DNA of 38,249 bases, taken from the NCBI GenBank assembly GCA_902532475.1, contig CACAIE010000017.1, positions 1 through 38,249 on the forward strand. Reading direction: 5' to 3'. The position numbers and the translations under genes were made by a program. Of this stretch, positions 1-9,551 are shown in pieces. Source of the DNA: an uncultured SAR116 cluster alpha proteobacterium. Lineage in GTDB: Bacteria > Pseudomonadota > Alphaproteobacteria > Puniceispirillales > GCA-002684695. A model generated the notes under the pieces. It worked only from the letters and a program-made list of their open reading frames with translations. It had not been told where the DNA came from and made no database searches. Within the stretch, counting starts at the first letter, position 1. The number at the start of each line of letters is the position of its first letter.

Positions 1-309
1 TTTCTGATAACCCTGTTTTCAAATATGGCATGGAGTGATGCTTATTCAACGCTTACCGTCAAGCTGGGTGATAAAATAATCGCTCAAACTTCTGAATTTA
101 TCAAACCCGAGTACTGCGGTTATTTTGCAGAACGTCTTAACAGGCATGATCCGATAATCAACAAGGATGGCAAACTGGAAAAAATGCATGCTTACTGCAG
201 TTATAACAATTCACCCATCCCTCTTCCTGTTTTTAAACCAACCCTTGAAAAGGTAAGCGTTCTTAAGAATGGCGAGGATACTGCCGTAGATAACGGTAAA
301 AATATATGA
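1..309 (+). CDS. Small secreted protein of unknown function, 5' end outside window
   Basis: The reading frame is open to the first base of the window. The residues before the internal Met at base 25 (FLITLFSNMAWS) look like the end of a signal peptide, so the true start lies upstream and the Met is probably not the start. The remainder, about 90 residues, has two cysteines (in EYCGYF and AYCSYN) and no family I recognise. Its stop overlaps the start of the next gene in an ATGA (306-309), so the two are probably translationally coupled and co-expressed. Likely exported to the periplasm. No function is assigned. Confidence 0.6.
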   Translation, partial: FLITLFSNMAWSDAYSTLTVKLGDKIIAQTSEFIKPEYCGYFAERLNRHDPIINKDGKLEKMHAYCSYNNSPIPLPVFKPTLEKVSVLKNGEDTAVDNGKNI

Positions 310-1022
310 AATGCCTATTAACTTTATGGCTAATACTTTTTACACTAACTAGCTGGGCTGGTACTTCTCAGTTAATTATAATTGATTGTCCAATCGGTGA
401 AGGAAAAGCTGTTGGAGAATTTAGAACAAGTTATTCACAATTTAATACTGGTCTTGATTTTCTCCCAATAGGACCGGGTGCGTTTCCTGTTCCACCTCCA
501 GAATGTAAAGAAAACGGCTTCTTTGTTTATAAGGAAGATTTTTCAGAAGATGAGATTAAAAAATTAGAAAATTTCATTTTTTCAGACGATTATCAAAATC
601 TGGTGAAGAATGAAAATGTATCGAGTTTTTTTAAACTAGCAAAAATTTATGAGTATATGGAATATCCAATCTTAGATTATTATGATCTTTATTTCATTGA
701 CATATGGGAATTCGGAGAAGCTGAGAATTCAGAAGAATATAAAAAAACAGCAGATCAAATAATAAGTAAATACGAAAAAATTACAGTAACAAACGATTTA
801 TATCCTGATTCCAGAAAACCTTTGGTCTACATTCATTATCTTCTAGCTGAATTATATAGAAGGACTGGAAAATTTGAAAAAGCTGCAGAAAAAATTAAAT
901 GGGCATCAAAGAATAATTATAATGATTTAAATGAGGATTTTATTGAATTTCAGAGATATCTTATAAATAAGAAAAATAGTAAATTTTATTTAATCTGGCA
1001 AAGACATGAAATCATAAATTAA
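306..1022 (+). CDS. Secreted protein with N-terminal CP...G motif and C-terminal TPR-like helices
   Basis: The 238-residue product starts with a clear signal peptide (MKCLLTLWLILFTLTSWAG). A segment at residues 25-90 (DCPIGEG, then NTGLDF, then PPECKENGFFVYKEDFS) resembles, from memory, the Cys-containing N-terminal part of DUF2225-like proteins. Residues from about 175 (LLAELYRRTGKFEKAAEKIKWA) look like one TPR helix pair. The TPR part suggests protein-protein contact in the periplasm; the catalytic role, if any, is unknown. It is coupled to the preceding gene by a 4-base overlap. The family placement is weak and needs a profile search. Confidence 0.6.
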   Translation: MKCLLTLWLILFTLTSWAGTSQLIIIDCPIGEGKAVGEFRTSYSQFNTGLDFLPIGPGAFPVPPPECKENGFFVYKEDFSEDEIKKLENFIFSDDYQNLVKNENVSSFFKLAKIYEYMEYPILDYYDLYFIDIWEFGEAENSEEYKKTADQIISKYEKITVTNDLYPDSRKPLVYIHYLLAELYRRTGKFEKAAEKIKWASKNNYNDLNEDFIEFQRYLINKKNSKFYLIWQRHEIIN

Positions 1023-1216
1023 TTAAAAAATTTAAAAATTAAAAAGATTAATATTATAAAGAATATATATATCTATTTGGATTAGGAAAAAAGCCTCCAA
1101 TAATTACAAGATTGGAAAATATTTTTAAAGAAGATGAAGAAAAAGACGCTAACATACGTGAACATTTAAAATCCAGATTATTAAATTTCCATGTAATACT
1201 TGATGAACTTTTATTC

Positions 1217-1816
1217 CTAAAAACATTTACTCCCATATCCATTATCAAAATGAAAATGGTCATGATGTAACTTATCAGTATCTGGGGTGAGCACATTGGA
1301 AAAATAACTACAGGCCACTTTATGAGCATTGGATAGGATTGCCCCTTTTTTGGTGTTTTTATTCCAATCATTTTTGATGCTAGCACCATCTATCTCTGAA
1401 ATGTCTATTGCCACTCCATAACTATGTTCACTCATGATTTTTGAACGAGATATAGTTCTGCAATTATACGTTCCAATATGTTCAACATATTCAGCTTTAA
1501 TATCTCTAAAATATTGCCCTACTTCTAATGCCGTAGGGCAAGATAAAGTTAAGTCGCCAGAGAGTTGTGTGTTTATAAAGGAAGATATTCTGACAGCATT
1601 TTTAACTCTACAATTGCCCTTTTCAAACGTTCCTAAAGAAACAAAATCATCTGTATATTGATCTAATTTATTCAGGCATCTTTCCCCTCCTCCATAGAGA
1701 GTATAATACCGAAATGCATTGAACGCATGTGATGGAAGATAATAAATGAATTCAGTAATGATGCCTGTGAGAACGAGTATAAAAAATATAAATAATATTC
1801 TAATCAAGATTTTCAT
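1217..1816 (-). CDS. Extensin-like C-terminal domain protein, membrane-anchored
   Basis: The 199-residue protein has one N-terminal membrane segment (about residues 5-23) followed by a domain matching the bacterial extensin-like C-terminal family. The visible hallmarks are the Cys-rich spacing (C47, C69, C93), GTYNCR (115-120), SEHSYGVAIDI (129-139, with H131 and D138) and DHFHFD near the C-terminus (H187, H189). The His/Asp pattern resembles the M15-type zinc peptidase fold, so a cell-wall or peptidoglycan-related hydrolytic role is plausible but not shown. No good Shine-Dalgarno sequence precedes the ATG. The gene faces away from the signal peptidase gene next to it. Confidence 0.75.
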   Translation of the reverse strand: MKILIRILFIFFILVLTGIITEFIYYLPSHAFNAFRYYTLYGGGERCLNKLDQYTDDFVSLGTFEKGNCRVKNAVRISSFINTQLSGDLTLSCPTALEVGQYFRDIKAEYVEHIGTYNCRTISRSKIMSEHSYGVAIDISEIDGASIKNDWNKNTKKGAILSNAHKVACSYFSNVLTPDTDKLHHDHFHFDNGYGSKCF

Positions 1817-1887
1817 TATTTAAAATTACATCTATATTGCAATAGCAATATTAGTTTTTAACGCTGACATACAATTAAGGATAAATT

Positions 1888-2442
1888 GTGAATTTTTTTT
1901 GGACATTTATTGTTGTATTCTTAGGTTATTCTATAATTTGCTTTTTGTTCCCAAAGATTTTGATTGAGGGAGAGTCTATGCTACCTAATATTCAGAATGA
2001 AAGTATAGTTTTTGGAAAAAATAATTACGTTTTTTATAGTAAAGTTAAACGAGGGGACATTATATCATTCAACATTGACGGTGAAGAAGATAGATATATT
2101 AAAAGAGTGGTTGGTCTACCTGGTAACACAATCCAGATCACAGATGGAAAATTAATTTTAAACAAAAAAGTCATAGAAAAGAAAATTAGCCCTGAAATGA
2201 ATGAATTTACTGAAACATTTACTAATGGAGTATCTTATAAGGTTTTAGATACTGGGGATTCAGGAGTTTATGATAATACCGTAGAATATTTAGTACCAGA
2301 AGGTCATTATTTTGTTTTGGGTGATAATAGAGATGACAGTAATGACAGTAGAGATCTTAGCTTTATTCCCTACAAGAATATTGAGGAAATAATTCTTCCT
2401 GAGACAAACTTTATCTATAAGGTGAGTTTTTTATTCTTTTAA
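1888..2442 (+). CDS. lepB: Signal peptidase I (S26 family), short form
   Basis: Membrane serine protease that removes signal peptides from exported proteins. The start is GTG, supported by AAGGA seven bases upstream. One N-terminal transmembrane segment (residues 4-22) is followed by GESMLPN with catalytic Ser30, YIKRVVGLPG with catalytic Lys72, and the box GDNRDDSNDSR (145-155). All catalytic elements are present. At 184 residues it is shorter than the housekeeping enzymes of most Proteobacteria and has one rather than two membrane segments. It lies among secreted accessory proteins, so it is probably an additional rather than the main signal peptidase. Confidence 0.88.
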   Translation: MNFFWTFIVVFLGYSIICFLFPKILIEGESMLPNIQNESIVFGKNNYVFYSKVKRGDIISFNIDGEEDRYIKRVVGLPGNTIQITDGKLILNKKVIEKKISPEMNEFTETFTNGVSYKVLDTGDSGVYDNTVEYLVPEGHYFVLGDNRDDSNDSRDLSFIPYKNIEEIILPETNFIYKVSFLFF

Positions 2443-2493
2443 TTAATTTTAAAACATATGAGATCAAGTATTTATAAATTTTAAAAGAGCAAT

Positions 2494-2507
2494 GCCAGTT
2501 CACTGGC
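2494..2507. terminator. Hairpin between convergent genes
   Basis: GCCAGTTCACTGGC forms a 5-bp stem with a 4-base loop. It can be extended by AGC/GCT arms with a bulge, and a T-rich stretch follows at 2520-2532. It lies between the convergent lepB and amidohydrolase genes, where a terminator is expected. The stem is short, so confidence is moderate. Confidence 0.4.
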
Positions 2508-2588
2508 GCTATTACTAACGTTATTTCTTTTTATTGACTTCTTAATTGGTTTCTGAAATGGATACTTAGGATATTTAAAGTAAAGCAA

Positions 2589-3599
2589 TTATCTTATAAA
2601 TGGATCAATGTTATACGTTTGAACAGCATTATGAAAATACAGTTTTGTTTTTTCTTCTTTAGAAAAGTTTTGTGTAATAAACTTAAGTGCATTCCATAAT
2701 GGAACATAACCACAAGAATGGCCATCCGCAGGAAAATTGCTTTCCATAATGCATCTATCAACACCAAAAATCTCAATTGCTGTCTCAACGTATGGTCTCC
2801 AAATTTCGGCTAGATCAGTAAAGCTAAATTGATAATCTCTTTCTTCAAAACCAAACCCCCAAAATGGCATTCCCAAACCACCAACTTTAACTTTAACATT
2901 TAAACGTTTAGAAAGACTAATTAGATATTTTCTCCAATCATCAAAAATTAATTTTTTTTCTTCTTTATTTTTTCCCATAGCCATTGCAAAACCCATATGG
3001 TTTAATATGATACTAGTATTAGGAAACTTATCAGCAAGAAGACAAACTTCATCAAGTTGATGATGGAATACCGCAGCATCAAAAGTTAAATTTCTTTGCT
3101 CTAATTTTGCAAAACCCTCATGAAATTTAGAATCAGAATAAATACCTCTTTTAGGATGAGATTTCATAAATTTATAGGGATCTTTGGTTGGGTGCCAAAT
3201 ACCAACTTGTCGTATTCCTTTAAATCGAATTCCAGCAGAAACAATATGGGCATCCAAAACTTCTGCGATTGAATCTCCTGCTTGAAGGTTTGCGAATGAA
3301 ATTATTCCTGCATTGACTCTGCATTCACCAAATTCTCCACTATCACTCATTGCTCCAACACCATTGGCAAACTCAGTCTCACCAATAGTTCTAAAAAGTT
3401 CTGGTCCTTTAACCCTAAACATAGTGTGACTTTCACAATAAATTGATGCTCGAATATTATGTCCTGCATACGCATCCTCTAGAAAATCATCAAATAGATA
3501 ACGAACACCAAACATTTCCATCAAATGATGATGTGCGTCAATAATTGGAAGATCAGGATCTATAATTGTTTCATTACGATTATCTTTACCTTTTTTCAT
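2589..3599 (-). CDS. Amidohydrolase-2 family metal-dependent hydrolase
   Basis: A 336-residue TIM-barrel hydrolase of the amidohydrolase-2 (COG3618-like) family. This family includes lactonases, pyrone-dicarboxylate hydrolase and some decarboxylases. The metal motif IDAHHHL (residues 20-26, ligands probably H23 and H25), the internal histidines (FHHQLDE, LNHMGF) and the C-terminal MESNFPADG with its conserved Asp are all present, so the enzyme looks intact. It is the last gene of the leftward run with the GMC oxidoreductase and TRAP genes. I infer that it hydrolyses a lactone or similar product made by the oxidoreductase. The exact substrate cannot be read from sequence. Confidence 0.85.
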   Translation of the reverse strand: MKKGKDNRNETIIDPDLPIIDAHHHLMEMFGVRYLFDDFLEDAYAGHNIRASIYCESHTMFRVKGPELFRTIGETEFANGVGAMSDSGEFGECRVNAGIISFANLQAGDSIAEVLDAHIVSAGIRFKGIRQVGIWHPTKDPYKFMKSHPKRGIYSDSKFHEGFAKLEQRNLTFDAAVFHHQLDEVCLLADKFPNTSIILNHMGFAMAMGKNKEEKKLIFDDWRKYLISLSKRLNVKVKVGGLGMPFWGFGFEERDYQFSFTDLAEIWRPYVETAIEIFGVDRCIMESNFPADGHSCGYVPLWNALKFITQNFSKEEKTKLYFHNAVQTYNIDPFIR

Positions 3600-3644
3600 A
3601 ATTATTTCTCCATATTTAATCTAAATCATTTGTTATAAATTAAC

Positions 3645-5243
3645 CTAAAATTTTTGATCCTCTAAAATCATTTCAGCAGCTTTTTCTCCGATCAATAGTG
3701 CAGGGGCATGTAATGCGGCATTCGGGAGTCTAGGAATTATAGAAGTATCAGCCACTCTTAAATTTTCAACTCCTCGAACACGTAGACGTAAATCTAAAGG
3801 CTCATCCTTCATGCCCATGACACAGGTTCCACATTGATGATAGGAAGTAGCAAATTCATTTTTAATTTTTTCTATTAGGTCTTTTTTATTTTTAATTTTT
3901 ATTTCTGAATCAGTCTTATGGCTAATAAGTTTAGCTATTGGAGGTTTATTTATAATTTCTAAAATACGCTCAACCCCATTAGCAAAAATTTTAATATCAC
4001 GCTCATCACTAAAATAACCAGAATTAATCTTTGGGTTATCCATAGGATCAGATGAACGTAAAATTACTTCACCCCTACTATAAGGTGAGCCTTGATAAAT
4101 TGTCATTCCAAACCCCTGAGATTTAGGTAACATATCAAAAAAGCCTTTTGCAGTGTTTGAGGGAATAGCAGAAAGCAAAACAACTTGCATATCTGACACA
4201 GGTAATGATTGATTACTTTTAAAAAAACCTCCTACAGAGGCAAAGCTTTCTGCTAAAGGCCCTGTTCCAGAATTAGCCCAGTTAAAACCTGCTTTTAAAG
4301 CGGATGGGAGATTTACATAATTTCTAGCAGTAACAGCCTCATTACAGTCAAAAAATGGTCTATAGCATGGATGGTTTTGAAAGTTTTTACCTATTTTAGG
4401 TGAATCAACTAATACTGGAATTTTAAATTCTGATAGATGATCTTTAGGCCCTATTCCTGAAACCATTAATAATTGAGGGGTTTTTATCGCTCCTGCTGAA
4501 ATAATAATTTCTCGATGGGCTTTTATTTGAATAATTTTACCGTTACTAATTGCATCTACTGAAACAGCTTTGCCTTTAAAAAAATTAATTCTATTAACAA
4601 AAGTATTAGCTAGAACTCTTAAGTTTTTTTTCTTTAAAATTGGTTTCAAGTAAGCTTGAAAAGAACTTATGCGTAGTCCATTATTAATATTAACATCATA
4701 CCAACCAAGACCTTCATCACAATCGGAATTAAGATCATCTACAATAGGGAAACCTGCAGAAGAAGCTGATTCTAAAAAAGCCTCGCAGATTGGTAGATTA
4801 GGATTTGCTTTTTTTAATTTAATGGGACCTTTATCACCATGCCATTTTCCTGCACCACGAAAATGATTTTCTAATTTAATGAAATAAGGCAGTAAATCTT
4901 GAAATCCCCACCCCAAACAACCCATCTTAAGCCATTTATTGTATTCACTTGAATGACCACGAGTATAGATCATACCGTTAATGCTACTTGATCCTCCTAG
5001 AACCTTTCCTTGAAAAAGATCAATAGTTTTTTTATTTAAACCTGTTGGGAGGTCAGCGACAAAATTCCAATTAAATTTAGAAATTGCAGAGGCATAAAAT
5101 CCAAGTCCAGGCAATCTAATAAAAGCAGAATTATCCCAGCCTCCAGCCTCAGCAACAATTACACTATCATTGTTTTCTGCGAGTCGCCCTCCAACTACAC
5201 TACCGCTGGCACCCGAGCCAATTACTAAAAAATCACACTCCAT
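3645..5243 (-). CDS. GMC-family FAD-dependent alcohol/choline-type oxidoreductase
   Basis: A 532-residue glucose-methanol-choline oxidoreductase. The N-terminal Rossmann motif is GSGASG (9-14). GMC signature 1 is KVLGGSSSINGMIYTRG (80-96) and signature 2 is SAGAIKTPQLL near residue 250. The catalytic His is in YHQCGTC (H469). The second active-site position is H512 (LHAP), where choline dehydrogenase-type enzymes have Asn. These enzymes oxidise alcohols to aldehydes or ketones using FAD. It lies 64 bases downstream of the TRAP large permease gene and upstream of the amidohydrolase, so it probably oxidises a hydroxylated compound imported by the TRAP system. BetA is possible by similarity, but the context gives no betaine-pathway partner. 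Confidence 0.88.
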   Translation of the reverse strand: MECDFLVIGSGASGSVVGGRLAENNDSVIVAEAGGWDNSAFIRLPGLGFYASAISKFNWNFVADLPTGLNKKTIDLFQGKVLGGSSSINGMIYTRGHSSEYNKWLKMGCLGWGFQDLLPYFIKLENHFRGAGKWHGDKGPIKLKKANPNLPICEAFLESASSAGFPIVDDLNSDCDEGLGWYDVNINNGLRISSFQAYLKPILKKKNLRVLANTFVNRINFFKGKAVSVDAISNGKIIQIKAHREIIISAGAIKTPQLLMVSGIGPKDHLSEFKIPVLVDSPKIGKNFQNHPCYRPFFDCNEAVTARNYVNLPSALKAGFNWANSGTGPLAESFASVGGFFKSNQSLPVSDMQVVLLSAIPSNTAKGFFDMLPKSQGFGMTIYQGSPYSRGEVILRSSDPMDNPKINSGYFSDERDIKIFANGVERILEIINKPPIAKLISHKTDSEIKIKNKKDLIEKIKNEFATSYHQCGTCVMGMKDEPLDLRLRVRGVENLRVADTSIIPRLPNAALHAPALLIGEKAAEMILEDQKF

Positions 5244-5307
5244 AGCCTAAGATCTTCATATATTTTTCATTCAAACCAATTACAAATAAAAATTAACCAA
5301 ATCAAAA

Positions 5308-6600
5308 TTAAGCATAAAATGGAAGCCAAAGAACGATTTTTGGAAATATCACCATTAGCATTACAGCCATTAGAATAATCAATACAAATGGTAGAGATCC
5401 ATAGGCTACATCACTAAGTAAAATTTTTGGATTAACGGCTTTAATTGTAAATAAATTCATACCTACAGGAGGAGTGATTAAGCCAACCTCCAATAAAAGC
5501 ACTAAAACCACACCAAACCAAATAGAATCAAATCCAAGATTTGTAACTATAGGATGAACTATTGCAATAGTCATTAACATTAAAGACAAAGCATCTACAA
5601 ACATTCCTAAAGTTATGTAAATCAAAACTATAACGGAAAATATAGCTACTGGATGAAGGTCTAGGTTACCTACAAAATCTCCAATTGTGGAGTTTATTCC
5701 CCAGACAAATACACTATAAGAAAATATTTGAGCGCCAATTACTATAAATAATATCATTGAAGTAAGCATTATTGCATCAATAAAAACCTTACGAAGCATT
5801 TTAATATTCAATGAATTATATACAGCTGCAATAACTAATGCCATGAAGACACCCACTGCAGCAGCTTCTGTACTAGTTGTCCAACCAGCATAGATACCTC
5901 CAAGCACAGCCGCAACAATTGCAAATACAGGCAAAATATCCCCTAAAGATAAAAACAATTCACGTAATGTTACAGATGAGGCTCCTTTATCAATTGGTGC
6001 AAGATCTGGATCTATCAAAGCTCTAATGAAAATGAAAAGATGAAACATTAAAACCAATAAAAGTGCTGGCAAAATTGCAGCAATAAATAGAGAACCTATA
6101 GATTCTTCTACTATAGAGCCATAAACTATTAATGGAATACTTGGTGGTATAAGTATACCTAAAGTGCCACCAGCAGCAAGTGTTCCGGTTGATAAACGCC
6201 TATCATAACCTAAGCGCTCTAAATTAGGCATGGCAGCAGTGGCTACAGTTGCCGCTGTAGCAACACTTGCGCCACTGACAGCAGAAAAAACCGTACAAAC
6301 CGTAATATTTGAGTGTAAAAGACCTCCAGGAATTGGTCTCAACCAAAGTGCAACTGAACTATAAAACCTTTCAGCAACTTTTGATTGCTGAATGATTTGT
6401 CCCATTAAAATAAAAAGTGGAACTGCTATAAGTGGCTCAGCAGTCGCTGTATTAAAAACAGTATGTGGAATACCAGACATATATTTAGGGTCTAATAAAA
6501 ATGTAGAAATAACGCCTATTACTCCAAGAACTAAAGCTATAGGGAAACCTGCACCAAGTAAAAATAAAATTGATGCAATCATAAGCAGCATTATAGTCAT
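5308..6600 (-). CDS. dctM: TRAP transporter large permease (DctM family)
   Basis: A 430-residue hydrophobic protein with about a dozen membrane segments. Family motifs visible are LFILMGQIIQQS near residue 62, TLGILIPPSIPLIVYG near 148 and LLEVGLITPPVGMNLF near 370. It is the ion-coupled translocating subunit of a tripartite ATP-independent periplasmic transporter. Its ATG overlaps the stop of the small permease gene by four bases (6597-6600), so the two are translationally coupled. It works with the DctP and DctQ proteins encoded just upstream. The neighbouring oxidoreductase, amidohydrolase and monooxygenase suggest an organic acid or related catabolic substrate. Confidence 0.93.
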   Translation of the reverse strand: MTIMLLMIASILFLLGAGFPIALVLGVIGVISTFLLDPKYMSGIPHTVFNTATAEPLIAVPLFILMGQIIQQSKVAERFYSSVALWLRPIPGGLLHSNITVCTVFSAVSGASVATAATVATAAMPNLERLGYDRRLSTGTLAAGGTLGILIPPSIPLIVYGSIVEESIGSLFIAAILPALLLVLMFHLFIFIRALIDPDLAPIDKGASSVTLRELFLSLGDILPVFAIVAAVLGGIYAGWTTSTEAAAVGVFMALVIAAVYNSLNIKMLRKVFIDAIMLTSMILFIVIGAQIFSYSVFVWGINSTIGDFVGNLDLHPVAIFSVIVLIYITLGMFVDALSLMLMTIAIVHPIVTNLGFDSIWFGVVLVLLLEVGLITPPVGMNLFTIKAVNPKILLSDVAYGSLPFVLIILMAVMLMVIFPKIVLWLPFYA

Positions 6601-7100
6601 CTGGTTTTTTCTCTATTAATATTTAAACTTTTAAATTGCAAATACTCTTCAACAATGACAACAAGCTGACTAATACACATTGCAATTATTCCAATTGAAA
6701 TACCCGTTTGAACAATATAAAGTGGTATTCTCAAAATTCCTTGAGAACGTAAATCGCTATAGAAATTTTTTTGAGTTAGCTCAATGCAAACCCATAAAAT
6801 TATAATTAAATATAAAAACATCAGGATATGTCCAATCAATGTAATGATTAGTTTTAATTTCAAGGGTAACAATCGAATTAAAAAATCAGTAGTAATATGT
6901 TTTCTTTGATAGCAAACAATAGGAAGTGAGAAAAATATCAACCACCCCATCAATATTCCTCCGGACTCACTGCCCCAGAAAAATTCAATCCGCATAGCTC
7001 TAAGGATTACATCAATGAAAATGATTATGAACAGCCAGAATAAAAAAAAGATCGAAAGACTTAAACTAACTATTTCGAATTTTTTAAACCAGCTGCTCAA
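6597..7100 (-). CDS. dctQ: TRAP transporter small permease (DctQ family)
   Basis: A 167-residue membrane protein with four predicted transmembrane segments (about 15-35, 50-65, 88-108 and 130-150). Its size and position, between the binding protein and the large permease, are those of DctQ subunits. The motif WGSESGGILMGWLIFFSLP (residues 42-60) matches the conserved second helix region of the family. It joins DctM to form the membrane part of the transporter. It begins 25 bases after dctP and overlaps dctM by four bases. Confidence 0.88.
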   Translation of the reverse strand: MSSWFKKFEIVSLSLSIFFLFWLFIIIFIDVILRAMRIEFFWGSESGGILMGWLIFFSLPIVCYQRKHITTDFLIRLLPLKLKLIITLIGHILMFLYLIIILWVCIELTQKNFYSDLRSQGILRIPLYIVQTGISIGIIAMCISQLVVIVEEYLQFKSLNINREKTR

Positions 7101-7125
7101 AAATTTCTCCTAAAATTGTAAATAA

Positions 7126-8145
7126 TTACTGAAGAGTTATACCCATTTCTGATAATGATTTTTGAGCATCACCTCCAGCTCTTTCGGCCCAATCGGGATA
7201 AACTTCTTCAACTGCATATTGACGAAACTGCTGATAAAGCTCTGGAGAAGGCTCGGTAATGACCAGACCTTTACCTCTTAGTTCTGCTACTTTTGCTTCA
7301 TAAGCTTTAGGCATAGCCTCATGAATGCTTTTCTCCACATTTTTCATTTCCTCAACTAGAATATTTCGAGTTTCTTCAGGCAACGATTCTAGAGCGGATT
7401 TACTTATCATTATATCAGTTGATGACAAAAGAACATTTGCGGCAAAACCTGATTTTAAAACCTCATACCATTTAAAGCCAACGACAGCTCCTGAACCAGT
7501 AATAATTCCATCAATCACTCCACGTTGAAGCCCTTGATATGCATCACTAGCTGAAATATTCACTGGGGATGCACCCATTGCAGTAAGCCACTTTGCTTGT
7601 TCAGGTTGCGTGGCTCTTACTTTTTTACCTTTAATGTCAGATATATCCGTAACAACCTCAGAAAACCAAATATTGATAGGATCGTAGAAATGAGTACTCA
7701 GGCTAGCAGCATTATGGTCATCAAATATTTTTTTCTTATAAGCACTTACTGTAGGAGTAGCCCATGCTTCTAGCTTTACTTTTTGTAACTCTGCCGGCGA
7801 AACCCATTTTTCTGCAATCATAGGTAAATTCGGAGCAGCTAATAGAGGATACGTACCTGCATTATAGCCAGCAAGCCATTCTGTCATTTCTGTTAACCCG
7901 TCACGAATTAATGTCTGAGCGTCAATAGGTTTATAAGGTGTTTCACCAAAACTGGTGTAATCGATTGTAAGAGTACCACCAGATCGCTCTTCTACACGCT
8001 TAAATGCTGCAATCATAATTTTTGCGTAATCATGTTTTGCATTTATGACTCCAATATATTTCCAATTAAATTCTGCAGCCATTGAAGTTGTTGTAGATAA
8101 AATAAATGATATAATTATTAGAATATTTCTTAAAATTTTAAACAT
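7126..8145 (-). CDS. dctP: TRAP transporter solute-binding protein (DctP family)
   Basis: A 339-residue periplasmic binding protein with a signal peptide (residues 1-23, ending TSMAA). Family features are GGTLTIDY near residue 56, the substrate-carboxylate Arg in KGKKVRATQ (R177), and ASDAYQGLQRGVIDG just after it. The Arg usually binds the carboxylate of the ligand, so the solute is probably a carboxylic acid. The sequence does not identify which one. It is encoded directly upstream of dctQ and dctM on the same strand, with AGGAGGA before the ATG, fitting the high expression expected of a binding protein. Confidence 0.92.
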   Translation of the reverse strand: MFKILRNILIIISFILSTTTSMAAEFNWKYIGVINAKHDYAKIMIAAFKRVEERSGGTLTIDYTSFGETPYKPIDAQTLIRDGLTEMTEWLAGYNAGTYPLLAAPNLPMIAEKWVSPAELQKVKLEAWATPTVSAYKKKIFDDHNAASLSTHFYDPINIWFSEVVTDISDIKGKKVRATQPEQAKWLTAMGASPVNISASDAYQGLQRGVIDGIITGSGAVVGFKWYEVLKSGFAANVLLSSTDIMISKSALESLPEETRNILVEEMKNVEKSIHEAMPKAYEAKVAELRGKGLVITEPSPELYQQFRQYAVEEVYPDWAERAGGDAQKSLSEMGITLQ

Positions 8146-8228
8146 TTTTTCCTCCTGATATGTATTGTTAGTTATTTTTACTTAATATAAAATTTTAAAT
8201 TGAATTATCACGACTTTAATTTGAATAT

Positions 8229-9551
8229 TTATGAGTTAAGATGATCTCTAAGAGTATTCCCAGAGTAATCTGTCCTGACAATTCCACGTTTTTGTAGAAT
8301 AGGCACTACATGTTCTACAAATTCTTCAATCATGCTTGGCTTTACAGCTGCACTTAAATTAAAACCAAAACCTCCGGAATTCTTCCATAATTCTTCCATT
8401 TGATCAGCAATTTTTTCTGGCCCACCTACTACTTGAGGCAGACCTCCAGTAACTCCAAGCCGATTAGCCATTTGACGAAGAGTGGGAGGTTTTCCCTTTT
8501 CCTTTCCTTCAATCTTAGATAAAGCTTCCATCATTCCACGAGAAGCATCCGTATTTGCTTTTTCCAAAGGTTTATCCAGATCAAGTTTACTCGCATCAAT
8601 GCCTAGTGGAGCAGACATTCGACTAAGAGCTGCCTCAATAGGAACCCTACTTTCTAGCTGTTTTAATCTATTTTCAGCTTCTTCATCCGTGCTTCCAATC
8701 ACAAAATGCAATCCAAATAAAATCTTAGCTGGTTTTTTCCCAGCTTCATTGGAGGCAATGTCCAACTTCTTTTTAAATCCACACATCGCAGCAATATTCG
8801 GTTGTATCGCAAAAACTGCTTCTGCATGCTGAACCGCAAACTGCATACCACGACCTGATGATCCAGCTTGAAAAATTACTGGTCTTACCTGAGGAGACGG
8901 TAATATTGCTGGAACAGCGTTACATTGATAAAATTTACCGGAATAATCTACACGTTTAATTTCAGAGGGATCACCTAAAATACCTGCAGTTTTGTCTTTT
9001 AAAACTGATCCTTTTGAATAGGCATCCCATAAAGCATAACACACTTCTAAATACTCGTCAGCACGGTCATATCTTTCATCATGTTTTGTTAAAGTATTAC
9101 CTATAGCTCGATGCTCAGCTTGCATATGACCAGTAACAACATTCCATCCAATTCGCCCCTGACTTAAATAATCAAGGGTTGAAATTCTTCTAGCTGCAAG
9201 ATATGGAGGGGTTCCATTTATTGAAAGAGTTACACCTACTCCAAGTTTTTCTGTAGCTGAAGCCATTATAGCTACTAAAGGCATAGGGTCATGAGTAGGC
9301 CACCCAACACCATATTTTATTGGTGTATCAGCATTGCCTTTAAATTGGTCAGATGCAGCTGGTGTATCTGCAAAAAAAATTGCATCAAAACATCCTTTTT
9401 CCAATGTTTTAGCCATTTTTGTCCAATATTTAAAATCTGAGAATCCATTGAGATGACCATCCTCTTTGTCAGCCCAACTAAGAGCAGTATGAGTAATTGG
9501 AGCATGAAAAGTCATTAATACCAAGTGCATATTTTTAGACATATAATTCAT
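8229..9551 (-). CDS. LLM-class FMN-dependent monooxygenase (NtaA/SnaA/DszA/DmoA type)
   Basis: A 440-residue bacterial luciferase-like monooxygenase of the nitrilotriacetate/dibenzothiophene/dimethylsulfide monooxygenase subfamily. Typical features are MHLVLMTFHAP near the start, FFADTPA near residue 60, SQGRIGWNVVTGHM near 130 with NVVT contacting flavin, the subfamily's large insertions, and GSSGRGMQFA near 230. These enzymes use reduced FMN made by a separate reductase, and a flavin reductase gene lies close by on the other strand (10477-10968). They cleave C-N or C-S bonds or open rings. The substrate here is unknown. The start at 9551 has GGAG only four bases upstream; a second ATG at 9542 is possible. 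Confidence 0.88.
   Translation of the reverse strand: MNYMSKNMHLVLMTFHAPITHTALSWADKEDGHLNGFSDFKYWTKMAKTLEKGCFDAIFFADTPAASDQFKGNADTPIKYGVGWPTHDPMPLVAIMASATEKLGVGVTLSINGTPPYLAARRISTLDYLSQGRIGWNVVTGHMQAEHRAIGNTLTKHDERYDRADEYLEVCYALWDAYSKGSVLKDKTAGILGDPSEIKRVDYSGKFYQCNAVPAILPSPQVRPVIFQAGSSGRGMQFAVQHAEAVFAIQPNIAAMCGFKKKLDIASNEAGKKPAKILFGLHFVIGSTDEEAENRLKQLESRVPIEAALSRMSAPLGIDASKLDLDKPLEKANTDASRGMMEALSKIEGKEKGKPPTLRQMANRLGVTGGLPQVVGGPEKIADQMEELWKNSGGFGFNLSAAVKPSMIEEFVEHVVPILQKRGIVRTDYSGNTLRDHLNS

Noticed and set aside
1054..1389. 111-codon frame on the minus strand
   Set aside because: It overlaps the extensin-like gene in another frame, and its sequence has no recognisable features.
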